NCBI RefSeq assembly: GCF_001633165.1
Contig: NZ_CP015418.1
Coordinates: 4,068,587 to 4,132,586 of the forward strand
Direction of reading: 5' to 3'
Source of the DNA: Rhodovulum sulfidophilum DSM 1374
GTDB lineage: Bacteria; Pseudomonadota; Alphaproteobacteria; Rhodobacterales; Rhodobacteraceae
Length of the DNA: 64,000 nt
Made by a program: the position numbers and the translations under genes. Below, one piece after another: positions 45,163 to 52,910 of the stretch (the stretch's first letter is position 1; each line of letters starts with the position of its first letter). The notes under the pieces are model-generated. The model had not been told where the DNA came from. It was given only the letters and a program-made list of their open reading frames with translations, and did not search any database.

Positions 45163-45206
45163 TTGCAAATCCGTGTACAGGAGTTCGATTCTCCTACTCG
45201 CCTCCA
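45163..45206. repeat. Central att site between prophages 1 and 2
   Basis: Exact copy of the 44-bp core at 13433-13476: the tRNA-Cys 3' portion from anticodon loop to CCA. The 5' half of the tRNA is absent here, so it is not a second tRNA gene. It is both the right end of prophage 1 and the left end of prophage 2. The integrase of prophage 2 starts 70 bp further on. Confidence 0.93.
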
Positions 45207-45276
45207 CTACTTAGCGGTTCCGCCCCGCGCTCTCTCAACACCGCTCTCAACATTCACGTTCTGGTCCCGTTCCGTT

Positions 45277-46254
45277 CTACAGCCTGCGTTCCTGGGCTTT
45301 GAGCGCACGGACCTTCTGCCTCACATGGGCGGTGTAATGCGCAACCATCGCCATGGATTGGCCGGTGACGGATGCGATTTCCTCATCCGTCAGCCCCAAG
45401 GTGCAGAGTTCCGAAGCCGCGGTGTGGCGCAGGGCGTGAATGTCGTAGGCTTCCGCGCCAATCTCCTCCCTCACCTTCCTGACCGCCTGCGCGGCGCCCC
45501 TGTACGACCACGGGCCAGTTGCGCGTTCGTTGGTCAGGATGAAAACGCTGCGGCGGTCGGCCGCTTCGAGCGTGGCCCGCAATGTCTTCGTAAACGGCAC
45601 CCACAGGGTCTTGCCGGTCTTGTTCTGCCGGACATTGATCCCGCCATTCTCAAGGTCGCTCCAGCGCATTTTCAGCACATCGCCGATCCGCTGCCCGGTT
45701 CCGAGGCAGAGCTCGAAGACAAGTAGCGCGCGCCCTTCCGCTGCGTCTCGATACGCCTTGACCAGATCCGCGGGCCACGGTCGACGATCTATCGTCTCGC
45801 CTTTCACCTGCTTGATGCCCTTGGCCGGGTTCTCGGACACCATGCCAATGTCGATGGCATGCTCCATCAGGACACGGGACACCTGAACCACGTAGTTTGC
45901 GAATCGGGCCGCGTCAGCGTTGGCATCGCGCAAGGCAATGAAGTGCTTGCGCTGCGCCTTGACCGGATCGAGAGCGCCCCATTTCGCCTCGATCACGGAG
46001 AGCACGCGCTCGTAATCCTTGCGGGTTCGGGCCGCCAGAGAGGTGTAGCGCTCGGATCGGCGGTAGCTGTCGATCAGCCCGTTGAAGGTCCGCTTGGACG
46101 GTGCGCGGACAGGCCCCTTGAGCCGAAGCGCATATTCCGCCCAGAACGCCGGGGTCAGTTCCTGGTTCTCCATCCTGACGGTCGGCTCGCCCCGGCGCTG
46201 CCAGTAGATCGCCGTTCCCTTTCGATAGACATGCTTCGGCAAGTCACGCTTCAT
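45277..46254 (-). CDS. int: Tyrosine integrase of prophage 2
   Basis: A 325-residue integrase. Arg in LGTGQRIGDVL, the box HALRHTAA and Tyr in MVAHYTAH are the catalytic residues. It is diverged from the prophage 1 integrase but has similar layout and the same target. ATG at 46254 overlaps the upstream small gene by 4 bp (ATGA). Confidence 0.93.
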   Translation of the reverse strand: MKRDLPKHVYRKGTAIYWQRRGEPTVRMENQELTPAFWAEYALRLKGPVRAPSKRTFNGLIDSYRRSERYTSLAARTRKDYERVLSVIEAKWGALDPVKAQRKHFIALRDANADAARFANYVVQVSRVLMEHAIDIGMVSENPAKGIKQVKGETIDRRPWPADLVKAYRDAAEGRALLVFELCLGTGQRIGDVLKMRWSDLENGGINVRQNKTGKTLWVPFTKTLRATLEAADRRSVFILTNERATGPWSYRGAAQAVRKVREEIGAEAYDIHALRHTAASELCTLGLTDEEIASVTGQSMAMVAHYTAHVRQKVRALKAQERRL

Positions 46255-46421
46255 CGTCTCAGATCCATCGCTTCGAATTCGTCGATCTCGTCCTGGTCGC
46301 GAAGCAGGATCAGCTCGACCTCCCTGCCCCTCACAATGACACGCTGCACAGTTTTCCCGCATGCCTCAACGGCAGAGACGAGGCGACGCACGCGGTCGTC
46401 GGTGCGAAGATGCTTGTTCAT
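46251..46421 (-). CDS. Small protein upstream of int (56 aa)
   Basis: MNKHLRTDDRVRRLVSAVEA... followed by VQRVIVRGREVELILL and an acidic end. It is the counterpart of 14566-14742 with the same overlap with int, although sequence is mostly different. Possible excision factor. Confidence 0.6.
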   Translation of the reverse strand: MNKHLRTDDRVRRLVSAVEACGKTVQRVIVRGREVELILLRDQDEIDEFEAMDLRR

Positions 46422-46543
46422 GGCGCGCCCTCCTCGCTCGCGAGTTTTCCCGCCGCAACGGCCCCGAAACGGCAAATGTCGCAGTATCCACGCTGCGTTG
46501 ACATGTGCAGATCGAGGGTCGGAAGCTGGTGGATGTCAGACAT
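46418..46543 (-). CDS. Small conserved phage ORF (41 aa)
   Basis: MSDIHQLPTLDLHMSTQRGY followed by CDICRFGAVA. Both ends overlap neighbouring genes (8 bp and 4 bp). The N-terminal 23 residues match 14732-14851, while the rest differs; here a CxxC pair is present. Function unknown. Confidence 0.5.
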   Translation of the reverse strand: MSDIHQLPTLDLHMSTQRGYCDICRFGAVAAGKLASEEGAP

Positions 46544-47363
46544 CGGGTTTTCCCTCCTTCATGGCGCAATCGACCAGTTCGGCGACGGCTTCGCGGAACG
46601 CCTTGTCGGCGGGCTCTTCGACCGGCTTCGGAAAGGCGTCCGAGGCACGGCAGATACCGCCGCCGCATCCCTGTCCCTCGGTCACCAGCTCGCCGCAGGC
46701 GGGACAGATCCGGGGCTCGACTGGCGGTTGCCCGGCCTCCGGATCGCCCAGCAGAAGCCGCTCCGCGCGGCGCGGGTCATTGGCCAGGCGCAGCCGCCAG
46801 CAGAGCTTGACGGCGGCCATCACGCCCGCGCGGTAGCGCAGATCCTCGCCGAGCTCGGCCTCGATCCGGTCGAGCCCCCAGCGCAGCGCGCGCTCGATGT
46901 CGAGCTTCCAGCTCCCGCCCAGCAGCGAGCTGCGGATCAGGTCGCGACCGAAGAGCCGGATCACGTCCTTGCAGTCATCGCGGATGATCAGCCGGGCCTC
47001 GGCCGGGGTCACCTCGGCATTGAACCGGCCGAAGCTGCGGGTGAGCGTGTCAGGTGTTGTTTCAGTGATGATGCGGTATTCGGCCTCGACTTCCCGCAGC
47101 CGCTCGGGCTCAACGCGGAGCCGGTCGCGTTCGGCCTCTGCCGTCTCGGCCCGGGCGCGCGCGGCGATCAGCATTTCGCGGTGGTAGCGATCCGCACTGT
47201 CGACGATGTCGCCGTCGACATAGCGGTGAAACGCGCAATCGCGTTCGCTGTCGCCCTCAAATCGCGGGACGGTCGCATGCACCGAAAAGACGTGTCTGCC
47301 ATCTGCATCATCCGGATCGGATTGGGCGGCCCAAATCTCGCGGGGCCATTGGGTCTCGGCCAT
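46536..47363 (-). CDS. Fused early protein: coiled-coil head plus zinc-finger-like domain (275 aa)
   Basis: The N-terminal ~95 residues (MAETQWPREIW...coiled coil) match 15358-15792 and the C-terminal ~165 (SFGRFNAEVTPAEARLII...CPACGELVTEGQGCGGGIC) match 14844-15365. The join lies in ...REVEAEYRIITETTPDTLTRSFGRF. Prophage 1 keeps them as two overlapping genes. The fusion suggests that the two products interact. Confidence 0.75.
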   Translation of the reverse strand: MAETQWPREIWAAQSDPDDADGRHVFSVHATVPRFEGDSERDCAFHRYVDGDIVDSADRYHREMLIAARARAETAEAERDRLRVEPERLREVEAEYRIITETTPDTLTRSFGRFNAEVTPAEARLIIRDDCKDVIRLFGRDLIRSSLLGGSWKLDIERALRWGLDRIEAELGEDLRYRAGVMAAVKLCWRLRLANDPRRAERLLLGDPEAGQPPVEPRICPACGELVTEGQGCGGGICRASDAFPKPVEEPADKAFREAVAELVDCAMKEGKPDV

Positions 47364-48073
47364 CACGCGGCCTCCTTTCCTGCTTGCCCGCCCCATTGGG
47401 CGGCCGCGGCGGCGGCGAGGCCCTCGAAGGTGCGGGATCTGATCTTCCAGCGGTCGGGTCCGGGCGGGGCCCGGTGGACCGCGCTCCAGCGCTTGTGCGC
47501 CTCGGTGCCGGGCGCGGGCGGGGTCAGGCGGTTGGTGGCGCTCAGCGGCGCGAGGCCGCGCAGGTAGAGCCCGGTCGCCTTGAAGACCGGCTCGCCGAAC
47601 CACCAGGGCTGCACGATCTGCGGCTTCGGCAGATCGGCCGGCAGCCGGACGCGCCCGTGCCGGTGCATCACCGGGTTCTCGACCGCGACGCGCGGGATCG
47701 GGGCACGCCAGCAGGCCGAAAACAGCGCGGCCCCCTCGTCGAGCAGCCGCCACATGATCGCGCGGCGGGTGTCCTCGGGCAGATCCGGCCAGGCGGCGCG
47801 TTCTTCCGGGCGCGCCTCGGCCGGGGCGTTGGTCGGCGGCACATGCAGCCAGCGCACGCCCGAATTGCAGAGCCGGGTGCAGGGCGGATGCATGACGGCG
47901 AGCAGGTCCCAGCCGAGGTGAAGCACCTCGCGGATATCGCAGATCATGTGCCGGTTAGTGGCATCCTCGGCCGGAAGCAGGTCGCAGGACCAGACATCAT
48001 GCCCGCGCGCGGCGAAGGCCCGGCGCATCACGCCCGAGGTCTCGCAGCCGATCAGGATCCGGAGGGGGTGCAT
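47363..48073 (-). CDS. Cytosine-C5 methyltransferase-like protein, prophage 2 (236 aa)
   Basis: It is nearly identical to 15792-16505, with the same LIGCETSG, HPPCTRLCNSG and VENPVMH motifs, but starts MHPLRILIG rather than MTSLLRILIG because the upstream neighbour differs. The stop overlaps the next ATG. Confidence 0.6.
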   Translation of the reverse strand: MHPLRILIGCETSGVMRRAFAARGHDVWSCDLLPAEDATNRHMICDIREVLHLGWDLLAVMHPPCTRLCNSGVRWLHVPPTNAPAEARPEERAAWPDLPEDTRRAIMWRLLDEGAALFSACWRAPIPRVAVENPVMHRHGRVRLPADLPKPQIVQPWWFGEPVFKATGLYLRGLAPLSATNRLTPPAPGTEAHKRWSAVHRAPPGPDRWKIRSRTFEGLAAAAAAQWGGQAGKEAA

Positions 48074-48333
48074 CAGTCGAAGGGACAGAGGCGGATGGCC
48101 GCCTCCATCCAGTTTTGGGCGGCCTCGGCCTCGTCGCGGCCGGTGGCGACCAGTCCGAAGAGCTGGATCTCGTAGAAGGCCACCCGGCCCGGCAGCGCCG
48201 GGATCTCGATCCCGTGACGGCGGAGCGCACCGCGGATCGCGGCGAGGCGGACCTCGGGCGATGCGCCACGCCATTCGACGACGAAGGCGGCCAGTGCGTC
48301 TGGCGGCGGGGCGATGCTGTCGAAGACGCTCAT
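48073..48333 (-). CDS. Small protein replacing the adenine methyltransferase (86 aa)
   Basis: MSVFDSIAPPPDALAAFVVE..., ending QNWMEAAIRLCPFD. It occupies the position of the Dam-like gene of prophage 1, between the same neighbours and with the same short overlaps. No recognised domain. Confidence 0.6.
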   Translation of the reverse strand: MSVFDSIAPPPDALAAFVVEWRGASPEVRLAAIRGALRRHGIEIPALPGRVAFYEIQLFGLVATGRDEAEAAQNWMEAAIRLCPFD

Positions 48334-48557
48334 GCGGCACCGCCTGCCCGGGCCTGCGCGGCCAGGGCGCCGAGGGTGACGGCACGTCCCTGCAGCCGCT
48401 CGGCCCGGGCGAAGGCGGCGCGGGCGAGCAGCGGCTTGCCGTCCCGCGCGTTCGATTTCGCGGCGACGCGGGCAGTGTTGGCTTGCGCGCGGGCGACGGC
48501 AGCCTCGGCCGCGAGCCGGTCGGCGATCTGCGGGGCGATGGCGAGGATCGCGGCCAT
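48330..48557 (-). CDS. Small Ala-rich helical phage protein (75 aa), prophage 2
   Basis: Same protein as 17344-17571 with a few substitutions (AEAAVARA, KSNARDG). Overlaps on both sides are kept. Confidence 0.6.
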   Translation of the reverse strand: MAAILAIAPQIADRLAAEAAVARAQANTARVAAKSNARDGKPLLARAAFARAERLQGRAVTLGALAAQARAGGAA

Positions 48558-48709
48558 CAGAGGCTGGCCTTCGCGATCCGGGCCAGCATGAGCCCGCCCC
48601 CGGCCGAGCCGATGAAGGCAAGGCCGATGAACAGGCCGAGCAGCGCATCGCGCCAGGTGCCGAAGCCGTAAGTTGCAGGAAGGTCTGGGATTTTGGGGAT
48701 GCGGGGCAT
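48557..48709 (-). CDS. Small membrane protein (50 aa), prophage 2
   Basis: Identical product to 17571-17723, with one hydrophobic helix and GGAGGACACC before the ATG. Confidence 0.6.
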   Translation of the reverse strand: MPRIPKIPDLPATYGFGTWRDALLGLFIGLAFIGSAGGGLMLARIAKASL

Positions 48710-48766
48710 GGTGTCCTCCGGGTCTGGGCATGGGATGCCCGCCCGCGCGGGGCGGGGCACCGATGC

Positions 48767-49039
48767 TCAGGTGTCGGAGCTTTCGCCGCCCTCGCCCTCG
48801 CCTTCGCCGGAGCCTTCGCCGGACGCGGCGGGGTCGCGGTCATTGCCGGTGGGGGCGGTGTAATAGACGCAGCCCGGCGCGTTGCTGCGCTGGAAGGCGT
48901 TGGTGCCTTGGATCGGGGCGAAGCAATCCGGGGCGGAGGCAGGCGACACGGCGGTCGCCTGGTCTTCCGTGGTGTCGGTTGCGGCAAGCACGGGCGCGGC
49001 CAGCAGGGCCAGTACGGCGGTGGTCAGGATGGTCTTCAT
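48767..49039 (-). CDS. Exported small phage protein (90 aa), prophage 2
   Basis: Counterpart of 17781-18062, with signal peptide MKTILTTAVLALLAAPVLA, two Cys and a Gly/Glu-rich acidic tail shortened by three residues. It heads the leftward operon behind a GGGTATATACC operator. Confidence 0.65.
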   Translation of the reverse strand: MKTILTTAVLALLAAPVLAATDTTEDQATAVSPASAPDCFAPIQGTNAFQRSNAPGCVYYTAPTGNDRDPAASGEGSGEGEGEGGESSDT

Positions 49040-49085
49040 GGGATCCTCCATCGTGGGTTTCGATGGGGGCTATTTCATACCTATT

Positions 49086-49096
49086 GGGTATATACC
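49086..49096. promoter_or_regulatory. Operator of the leftward early operon (prophage 2)
   Basis: GGGTATATACC, identical to the site at 49641-49651 in the repressor/cro gap. An overlapping palindrome ATACCTATTGGGTAT starts at 49077. The prophage 1 operators (GGGGA...TCCCC) are not found here. Confidence 0.6.
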
Positions 49097-49275
49097 GGTC
49101 AAGAATAAATTATTCCTATCAGGTATTGTCCTGCAGGGCGATGTTCGCTTGAACGTCTCCGACCCTGCGGCGCGGGGCTTCCGCAGGGGTAGATCCTTGG
49201 AGGTAAGTGTGGCTGATTCAGCGAAAGAATTCGAAGACCTGCTCGCGCAGATGGATAGACTGACGCTGTCTGCGT

Positions 49276-49578
49276 TTATTGATCTGACGGCACCTGAGAT
49301 GCCAGAAGAGTCTGCGCCAAATCTAGCCAGCCCTGCTGGCGCTCCTTCGGAAGACTCCGAAATGCCTCTAATAGAGCGACTTCCGCGGCAGTCCGATCAT
49401 CAGAAAAGAGATCGCTGAGGCTTACCCCAAGAGCCATTGCCACTTGCCTGAGGACCCGGAGTGTAACGGCATCGTTCCCGCGCTCTATCCGAGAGATAGT
49501 GGGCTGCTCAACTCCAGCGAGCTCAGCGAGATCGGCCTGAGATAACCCCTGGGAGCGTCTAATTTCAGCAATTCTCAT
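49276..49578 (-). CDS. XRE-family repressor of prophage 2 (100 aa)
   Basis: An N-terminal helix-turn-helix (GLSQADLAELAGVEQPTISRIERGNDAVTLRVLRQVAMALGV, about 10-52) and a short helical C-terminus. It has no S24 autopeptidase domain, so it cannot be inactivated by self-cleavage like the prophage 1 repressor. It is unrelated in sequence to it. Divergent from a Cro-like gene across operators at 49622-49665. Confidence 0.85.
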   Translation of the reverse strand: MRIAEIRRSQGLSQADLAELAGVEQPTISRIERGNDAVTLRVLRQVAMALGVSLSDLFSDDRTAAEVALLEAFRSLPKERQQGWLDLAQTLLASQVPSDQ

Positions 49579-49621
49579 GTTTGCATCCTACAGGCGCATC
49601 CCGGGCGGACAAATTCACGAA

Positions 49622-49665
49622 GGGTATAATTATGCTTGCAGGGTATATACCTGATGGGTATATCC
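49622..49665. promoter_or_regulatory. Prophage 2 operators and rightward promoter
   Basis: Three related sites: GGGTATAAT (49622-49630), GGGTATATACC (49641-49651) and GGGTATATCC (49656-49665). TTGCAG (49636-49641), a 17-bp spacer and TATATC (49659-49664) form a promoter whose start would lie at the Cro-like ATG (49673), so that mRNA may also be leaderless. Confidence 0.65.
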
Positions 49666-49672
49666 TGCCTGC

Positions 49673-49921
49673 ATGAACGCTCTAGCCTCATACCTTCAAA
49701 CCCAATCCATGACACAGACCCAGTTCGCTGAGGTCATTGGGGTCAAGCAGCCGCTGGTCTCCAAATTGGTCAGAGGGGTTTCACAGCCCAGCCCGGATCT
49801 CGCCGCGAGGATCGCTCGCGAAACGCATGACCGAGTGCCCTTCTACAGCTGGCCTGCCTATGCGCCATTCAAGCCGGAAGGTGATGAAACGAACCGCTGC
49901 ACGAAGGAGGCGAGATGTTGA
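49673..49921 (+). CDS. Cro-like regulator of prophage 2 (82 aa)
   Basis: Helix-turn-helix MTQTQFAEVIGVKQPLVSKLVRGVSQPSPDLAARIARET (about 13-51), similar to YdaS/Cro-type proteins. It is different from the prophage 1 Cro. No ribosome-binding site precedes the ATG. Confidence 0.75.
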   Translation: MNALASYLQTQSMTQTQFAEVIGVKQPLVSKLVRGVSQPSPDLAARIARETHDRVPFYSWPAYAPFKPEGDETNRCTKEARC

Positions 49922-50025
49922 CCGCCACCCCTCGCGCACATTCGGCGCACCGCATGCTGAGCGCGTCCGACCCCTCGTTTTCTTCCCCGAGTCATTTTGC
50001 ACGAAGCCACCATAGGGATGTCGCC

Positions 50026-50307
50026 ATGCAAAAGTCCTTCCAGAAGTTCCGCGACCCGCAGGAGCGGGAGCGGAAATGGTTCGCCTCGCTGCTTTGGCGG
50101 TCATTCCCCGAGGCGACGAGCGAGGCCCAGCTGGCCGACCTTGTGGCCGAGGCGCTGAACACGGCGCAGCGGCCTGTGAACCCGCGCACGGTGCGGAACT
50201 GGCTGCGTTCCGAGAACGCGCCGGGGCTGCATTACGTCGTGGCGGTGCTGGCGCTTGCGGGCGCCGAGACAGTCTTCGAACTCTTCGACCCGGAGCAAAC
50301 GGCATGA
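50026..50307 (+). CDS. Conserved early phage protein, DNA-binding-like (93 aa), prophage 2
   Basis: Nearly identical to 19286-19567 from MQKSFQKF onward. Upstream frames differ between the prophages, which supports this start. AGGGA lies before the ATG. Confidence 0.6.
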   Translation: MQKSFQKFRDPQERERKWFASLLWRSFPEATSEAQLADLVAEALNTAQRPVNPRTVRNWLRSENAPGLHYVVAVLALAGAETVFELFDPEQTA

Positions 50308-50444
50308 CACTGGCAATTCGGATCTACTGGCGTATCGCCGGACGCTTCAACCAGGTGCGCGCGGGCAGAGCCCGCGCCGCCGCCCGCGTCTTCGAGGCGC
50401 GGGCCGAAAAGTTTTTGGCACGTTTCAAGGGGGGCCGGACATGA
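50304..50444 (+). CDS. Small basic phage protein (46 aa), prophage 2
   Basis: Same as 19564-19704 apart from two substitutions; coupled by ATGA to the previous gene. Confidence 0.55.
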   Translation: MTLAIRIYWRIAGRFNQVRAGRARAAARVFEARAEKFLARFKGGRT

Positions 50445-50492
50445 CCGGCCCGACCGACGTCGCGGCCGTCCCCCAGGCATCAGGAGCAGAAC

Positions 50493-50678
50493 ATGGGAAT
50501 TATGGAGATGCTGGCCCTCATCCTCGGCATTCAGGTCTCGGGCGGCGTGATCTTCTTGGGCGTTCTCATCTGGGGCATGCGCCACATGGCCGAGACCAGA
50601 CGCCGCCTGGATGCAAAGGCCGCGGATTTCGACAAGGAACATGCCCGCTTTCTACGGACGATGCACCGGCTTCGGTAG
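50493..50678 (+). CDS. Small membrane protein (61 aa), deleted in prophage 1
   Basis: One membrane helix (about 5-28, MLALILGIQVSGGVIFLGVLIWGM) then a charged helix. AGGAG precedes the ATG. It lies inside the 650-bp segment that prophage 1 lacks. Confidence 0.6.
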   Translation: MGIMEMLALILGIQVSGGVIFLGVLIWGMRHMAETRRRLDAKAADFDKEHARFLRTMHRLR

Positions 50679-50829
50679 CGAGCGGCCGCCACGGCATCGC
50701 CCATATCGCCATTCGGGGCCTTCGCCCCGTCTCCGCAGCCCGGCCGGACGCCGGGCCCCTCCCTGACGACTGGCTGGGCAGCACGTCCTTTCCCCTCGGG
50801 CTGCCCTGCCCCTTTGGGGAGGATGCGGC

Positions 50830-51456
50830 ATGAGCGTCGGGGCGGAAATGTTGAAAGTTCCGGGCGCGGCAGAGCTGGCGGTCGACCCGCTGACGGTTCG
50901 GGCGGCGCAGCACATCGTCGAGTCGCGCAAGGCGTCGGTGTCGAACCTGCAAGCCGTGTTGCGCATCGGGTTCAGCCGGGCGGCGGGGTTGATGGAGGCG
51001 CTGGAGGCCGAGGGCATCGTCACGGCTGCCGATCATGTCGGTCGCCGCGAAGTGGCCGCCGATGTCCTGCCGCCCTCCCTGGCAGTGCTGGCAGACGGCC
51101 CGACCGTTTCGCTCACCGGCCCGAACGGGGCGACGACCGGCCCGATCCCGCTCGATACCTTCACCGCCCCGCCGCGGCCGCCGATGAAGGAAACCGCCGA
51201 GGACGAGGCGGTGCGCGAGAAGACCTACCGGGTCGCGGCCGATGAGCTGCGCGGCTTCATCGAGCGCTTCGAGGCCCTGGCCGAGGAGAAGGCCCAGATC
51301 GGCGATCAGCAGAAGGCCGTCATGGCCGAGGCCAAGGGCCGCGGCTACGACATCAAGGCGCTGCGCCGGATCATCGCGCTGCGCAAGCGGCATGCCGAGG
51401 ACATCGCCGAGGAAGAGGCGGTGCTGCAGCTCTATCGCGAGGCCCTGGGGATGTGA
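50830..51456 (+). CDS. FtsK-gamma-like / GapR-like fusion protein (208 aa)
   Basis: Residues about 20-66 (DPLTVRAAQHIVESRKASVSNLQAVLRIGFSRAAGLMEALEAEGIV) match the FtsK gamma winged-helix domain, which reads KOPS-type DNA sites. Residues about 135-208 (ADELRGFIERFEALAEEKAQIG...YREALGM) are a complete GapR/DUF2312 domain, which clamps overtwisted DNA. A proline-rich linker joins them. GGGGAGG precedes the ATG. Prophage 1 keeps only a shortened GapR part. A role in replication or segregation of phage DNA is inferred. Confidence 0.78.
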   Translation: MSVGAEMLKVPGAAELAVDPLTVRAAQHIVESRKASVSNLQAVLRIGFSRAAGLMEALEAEGIVTAADHVGRREVAADVLPPSLAVLADGPTVSLTGPNGATTGPIPLDTFTAPPRPPMKETAEDEAVREKTYRVAADELRGFIERFEALAEEKAQIGDQQKAVMAEAKGRGYDIKALRRIIALRKRHAEDIAEEEAVLQLYREALGM

Positions 51457-51998
51457 TGGCCGCGCGGGTTCACACCGATCTGACGATCCGCGGCACGACC
51501 TATCCGGATGCGGCCAGCGCCGCCCGCGCGCTGGGGGTGACGCCCGAGGCGATCCGCTCGGCCGCGCGCAAGGGGCGGCTCGACCGGGTGGGAACGGGCC
51601 GCAAGGGGCTCGCGCCGATGCCGGTGCGGATCCGGGGCGAGGTCTTCACTGACGCCCATGCCGCCGCCGCGCGCTTCGGGGTGACGCCGCAGGCGGTCTG
51701 GCGGGCGCTGGCCGATGGCGATCCCGACCGGATCGGCCGGCCGCAGCGCCGCCCCGGCCGAGACCCGAAACCCTTCGAGATCGGGGGCCTGCGCTTTGCC
51801 TCGCAGCGCAAGGCGAGCCGCGCGCTGGGGTTCTCGGACGATTATCTCTCCCATGCCCTGACCCGGGGCGGCCGCGCCGCCCGGGAACGCATTCTGGCCG
51901 CCGCGATGGCGCTGAGCGCCCGGCAGGCCAGCCCCCGCAAATCGTTACCGAACGGGCCTGCGTGCCCGGAACCGATGGAGGAGCTTCATCATGGATAG
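51456..51998 (+). CDS. Protein with three helix-turn-helix-like repeats (180 aa), prophage 2
   Basis: Nearly identical to 19982-20524; three NUMOD-like repeats, ATG overlapping the previous stop. Confidence 0.65.
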   Translation: MAARVHTDLTIRGTTYPDAASAARALGVTPEAIRSAARKGRLDRVGTGRKGLAPMPVRIRGEVFTDAHAAAARFGVTPQAVWRALADGDPDRIGRPQRRPGRDPKPFEIGGLRFASQRKASRALGFSDDYLSHALTRGGRAARERILAAAMALSARQASPRKSLPNGPACPEPMEELHHG

Positions 51999-52035
51999 CA
52001 CGGACCTGACGCGCCCGGACCGGGTGCCCGCGTGA
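51991..52035 (+). CDS. Possible 14-aa coupling ORF, prophage 2
   Basis: Identical to 20517-20561, overlapping both neighbours. Confidence 0.3.
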   Translation: MDSTDLTRPDRVPA

Positions 52036-52652
52036 TGGCCGCGCGTCGCCACCTGGCCCCGGTCGAGACCGGCGGGCTGCCGGACTACCCGATCTCCAGC
52101 GAGGACCGGCTCGATTCCCATTTCTTCGTGCAGTGGAACCTCAAGCGCTGGCGCAAGAGCGAGTTCCGCCAGCTCGCCGAGCCCGAGGTCGGCTGGTACG
52201 GCTTCCTGCTGATCTGCGAGGCCCATGACGAGACCCCGGTGGGCACGCTGCCGACCGACGAGCGGCTGCTGGCCAAGGCGCTGGGGATCACGGTCGACCG
52301 CTGGCACCAGCTTTGCGAGCGCGAGATGACGCCGCTGCATGGCTGGTCGCGGGTACGCTGCGACAATGGCGAGATCCGGCTGGCGCATCCGGTCGTGACC
52401 GAGGTCGCGGTCGAGGCGCTGGCCAGCAGCCGCCGCAACCGCGCCGAGGCCGAACAGCGCCGCCGCAACAAGCGGCTCAAGGATCTGCGCGAGATGATCG
52501 AAAAACGGATCGGGGCCGGGCAGCTTCTGCGCGCGCCGCAATTCCTCGACCGCTTCGATGACTGGCTGGCCGAGCGCTACCCCGAGACCCAGCGCCGCGA
52601 GGGCTTCATCCGCCGGGCGCTGGACGAGTTCAGCGCGGAGATGGCCCGATGA
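52035..52652 (+). CDS. Probable phage replication protein (205 aa), prophage 2
   Basis: Nearly identical to 20561-21178, directly upstream of the second iteron array. Confidence 0.5.
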   Translation: MAARRHLAPVETGGLPDYPISSEDRLDSHFFVQWNLKRWRKSEFRQLAEPEVGWYGFLLICEAHDETPVGTLPTDERLLAKALGITVDRWHQLCEREMTPLHGWSRVRCDNGEIRLAHPVVTEVAVEALASSRRNRAEAEQRRRNKRLKDLREMIEKRIGAGQLLRAPQFLDRFDDWLAERYPETQRREGFIRRALDEFSAEMAR

Positions 52653-52804
52653 GCCGGTCAGGGTCGATCCGTGACATTCCGTTACCGTCACAGAATATTC
52701 CGGAACAATCACGGAAAATCACGGAACCGACCGGGAAAGTCACGGAACATTCCGTGTTTCCGCCGGGCCGTCCCCTTTTTTTGCGCCGTTTCCGTCACCG
52801 CTGA
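52649..52804 (+). CDS. Small ORF over the iteron-like region (51 aa), prophage 2
   Basis: Frame and length match 21175-21330, beginning MSRSGSIRDIPLPSQ. It overlaps the previous stop (ATGA). Confidence 0.35.
   Translation: MSRSGSIRDIPLPSQNIPEQSRKITEPTGKVTEHSVFPPGRPLFLRRFRHR
52668..52761. repeat. Iteron-like TCACGGAA array, prophage 2
   Basis: Same arrangement as 21194-21287: three direct TCACGGAA copies with inverted TTCCGTG copies at the flanks. Having identical iterons, the two prophages may share one initiator. Confidence 0.55.
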
Positions 52805-52910
52805 AAGGAGAGGAAACGAGAAGAGACGAGAAGAGACACCCCGGTCGCGCCGCCCCGGACGGGGGCGCGCGGCAGGCAGGCGGGGCAAGGCTGAGAAGAA
52901 GGGAGCCGAG

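Larger units (their letters stand above)
13433..45206. mobile_element. Prophage 1, siphovirus type with HK97-like head module
   Basis: It is bounded by the 44-bp att repeat. Order: leftward integrase and early genes, repressor/Cro switch at about 18.9 kb, rightward replication genes, HNH/terminase, portal, protease, capsid, connectors, tail tube, tail-assembly chaperone, tail-tip protein, fibre, lysis, and cargo genes to 45 kb. Tape measure and the minor tail genes normally between the chaperone and the tail-tip protein are missing, so it is probably defective alone. The last 6 kb before the right att site is AT-richer and carries conflict-system genes. Confidence 0.93.

Noticed and set aside
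45163..45206. A second tRNA-Cys gene
   Set aside because: Only the part from the anticodon loop to CCA is present; the acceptor 5' strand and D arm are missing. It is an attachment site.
13433..45206. Gene transfer agent rather than prophage
   Set aside because: Some tail genes resemble GTA components, but an integrase, att repeats, repressor switch, replication genes and small terminase with HNH are all present, which is prophage organisation.
49209..49418. 69-codon plus-strand frame with a good GGAGG site, starting GTG
   Set aside because: It overlaps the last 143 bp of the prophage 2 repressor on the opposite strand and has no counterpart in prophage 1. It could be real, but support is too thin.
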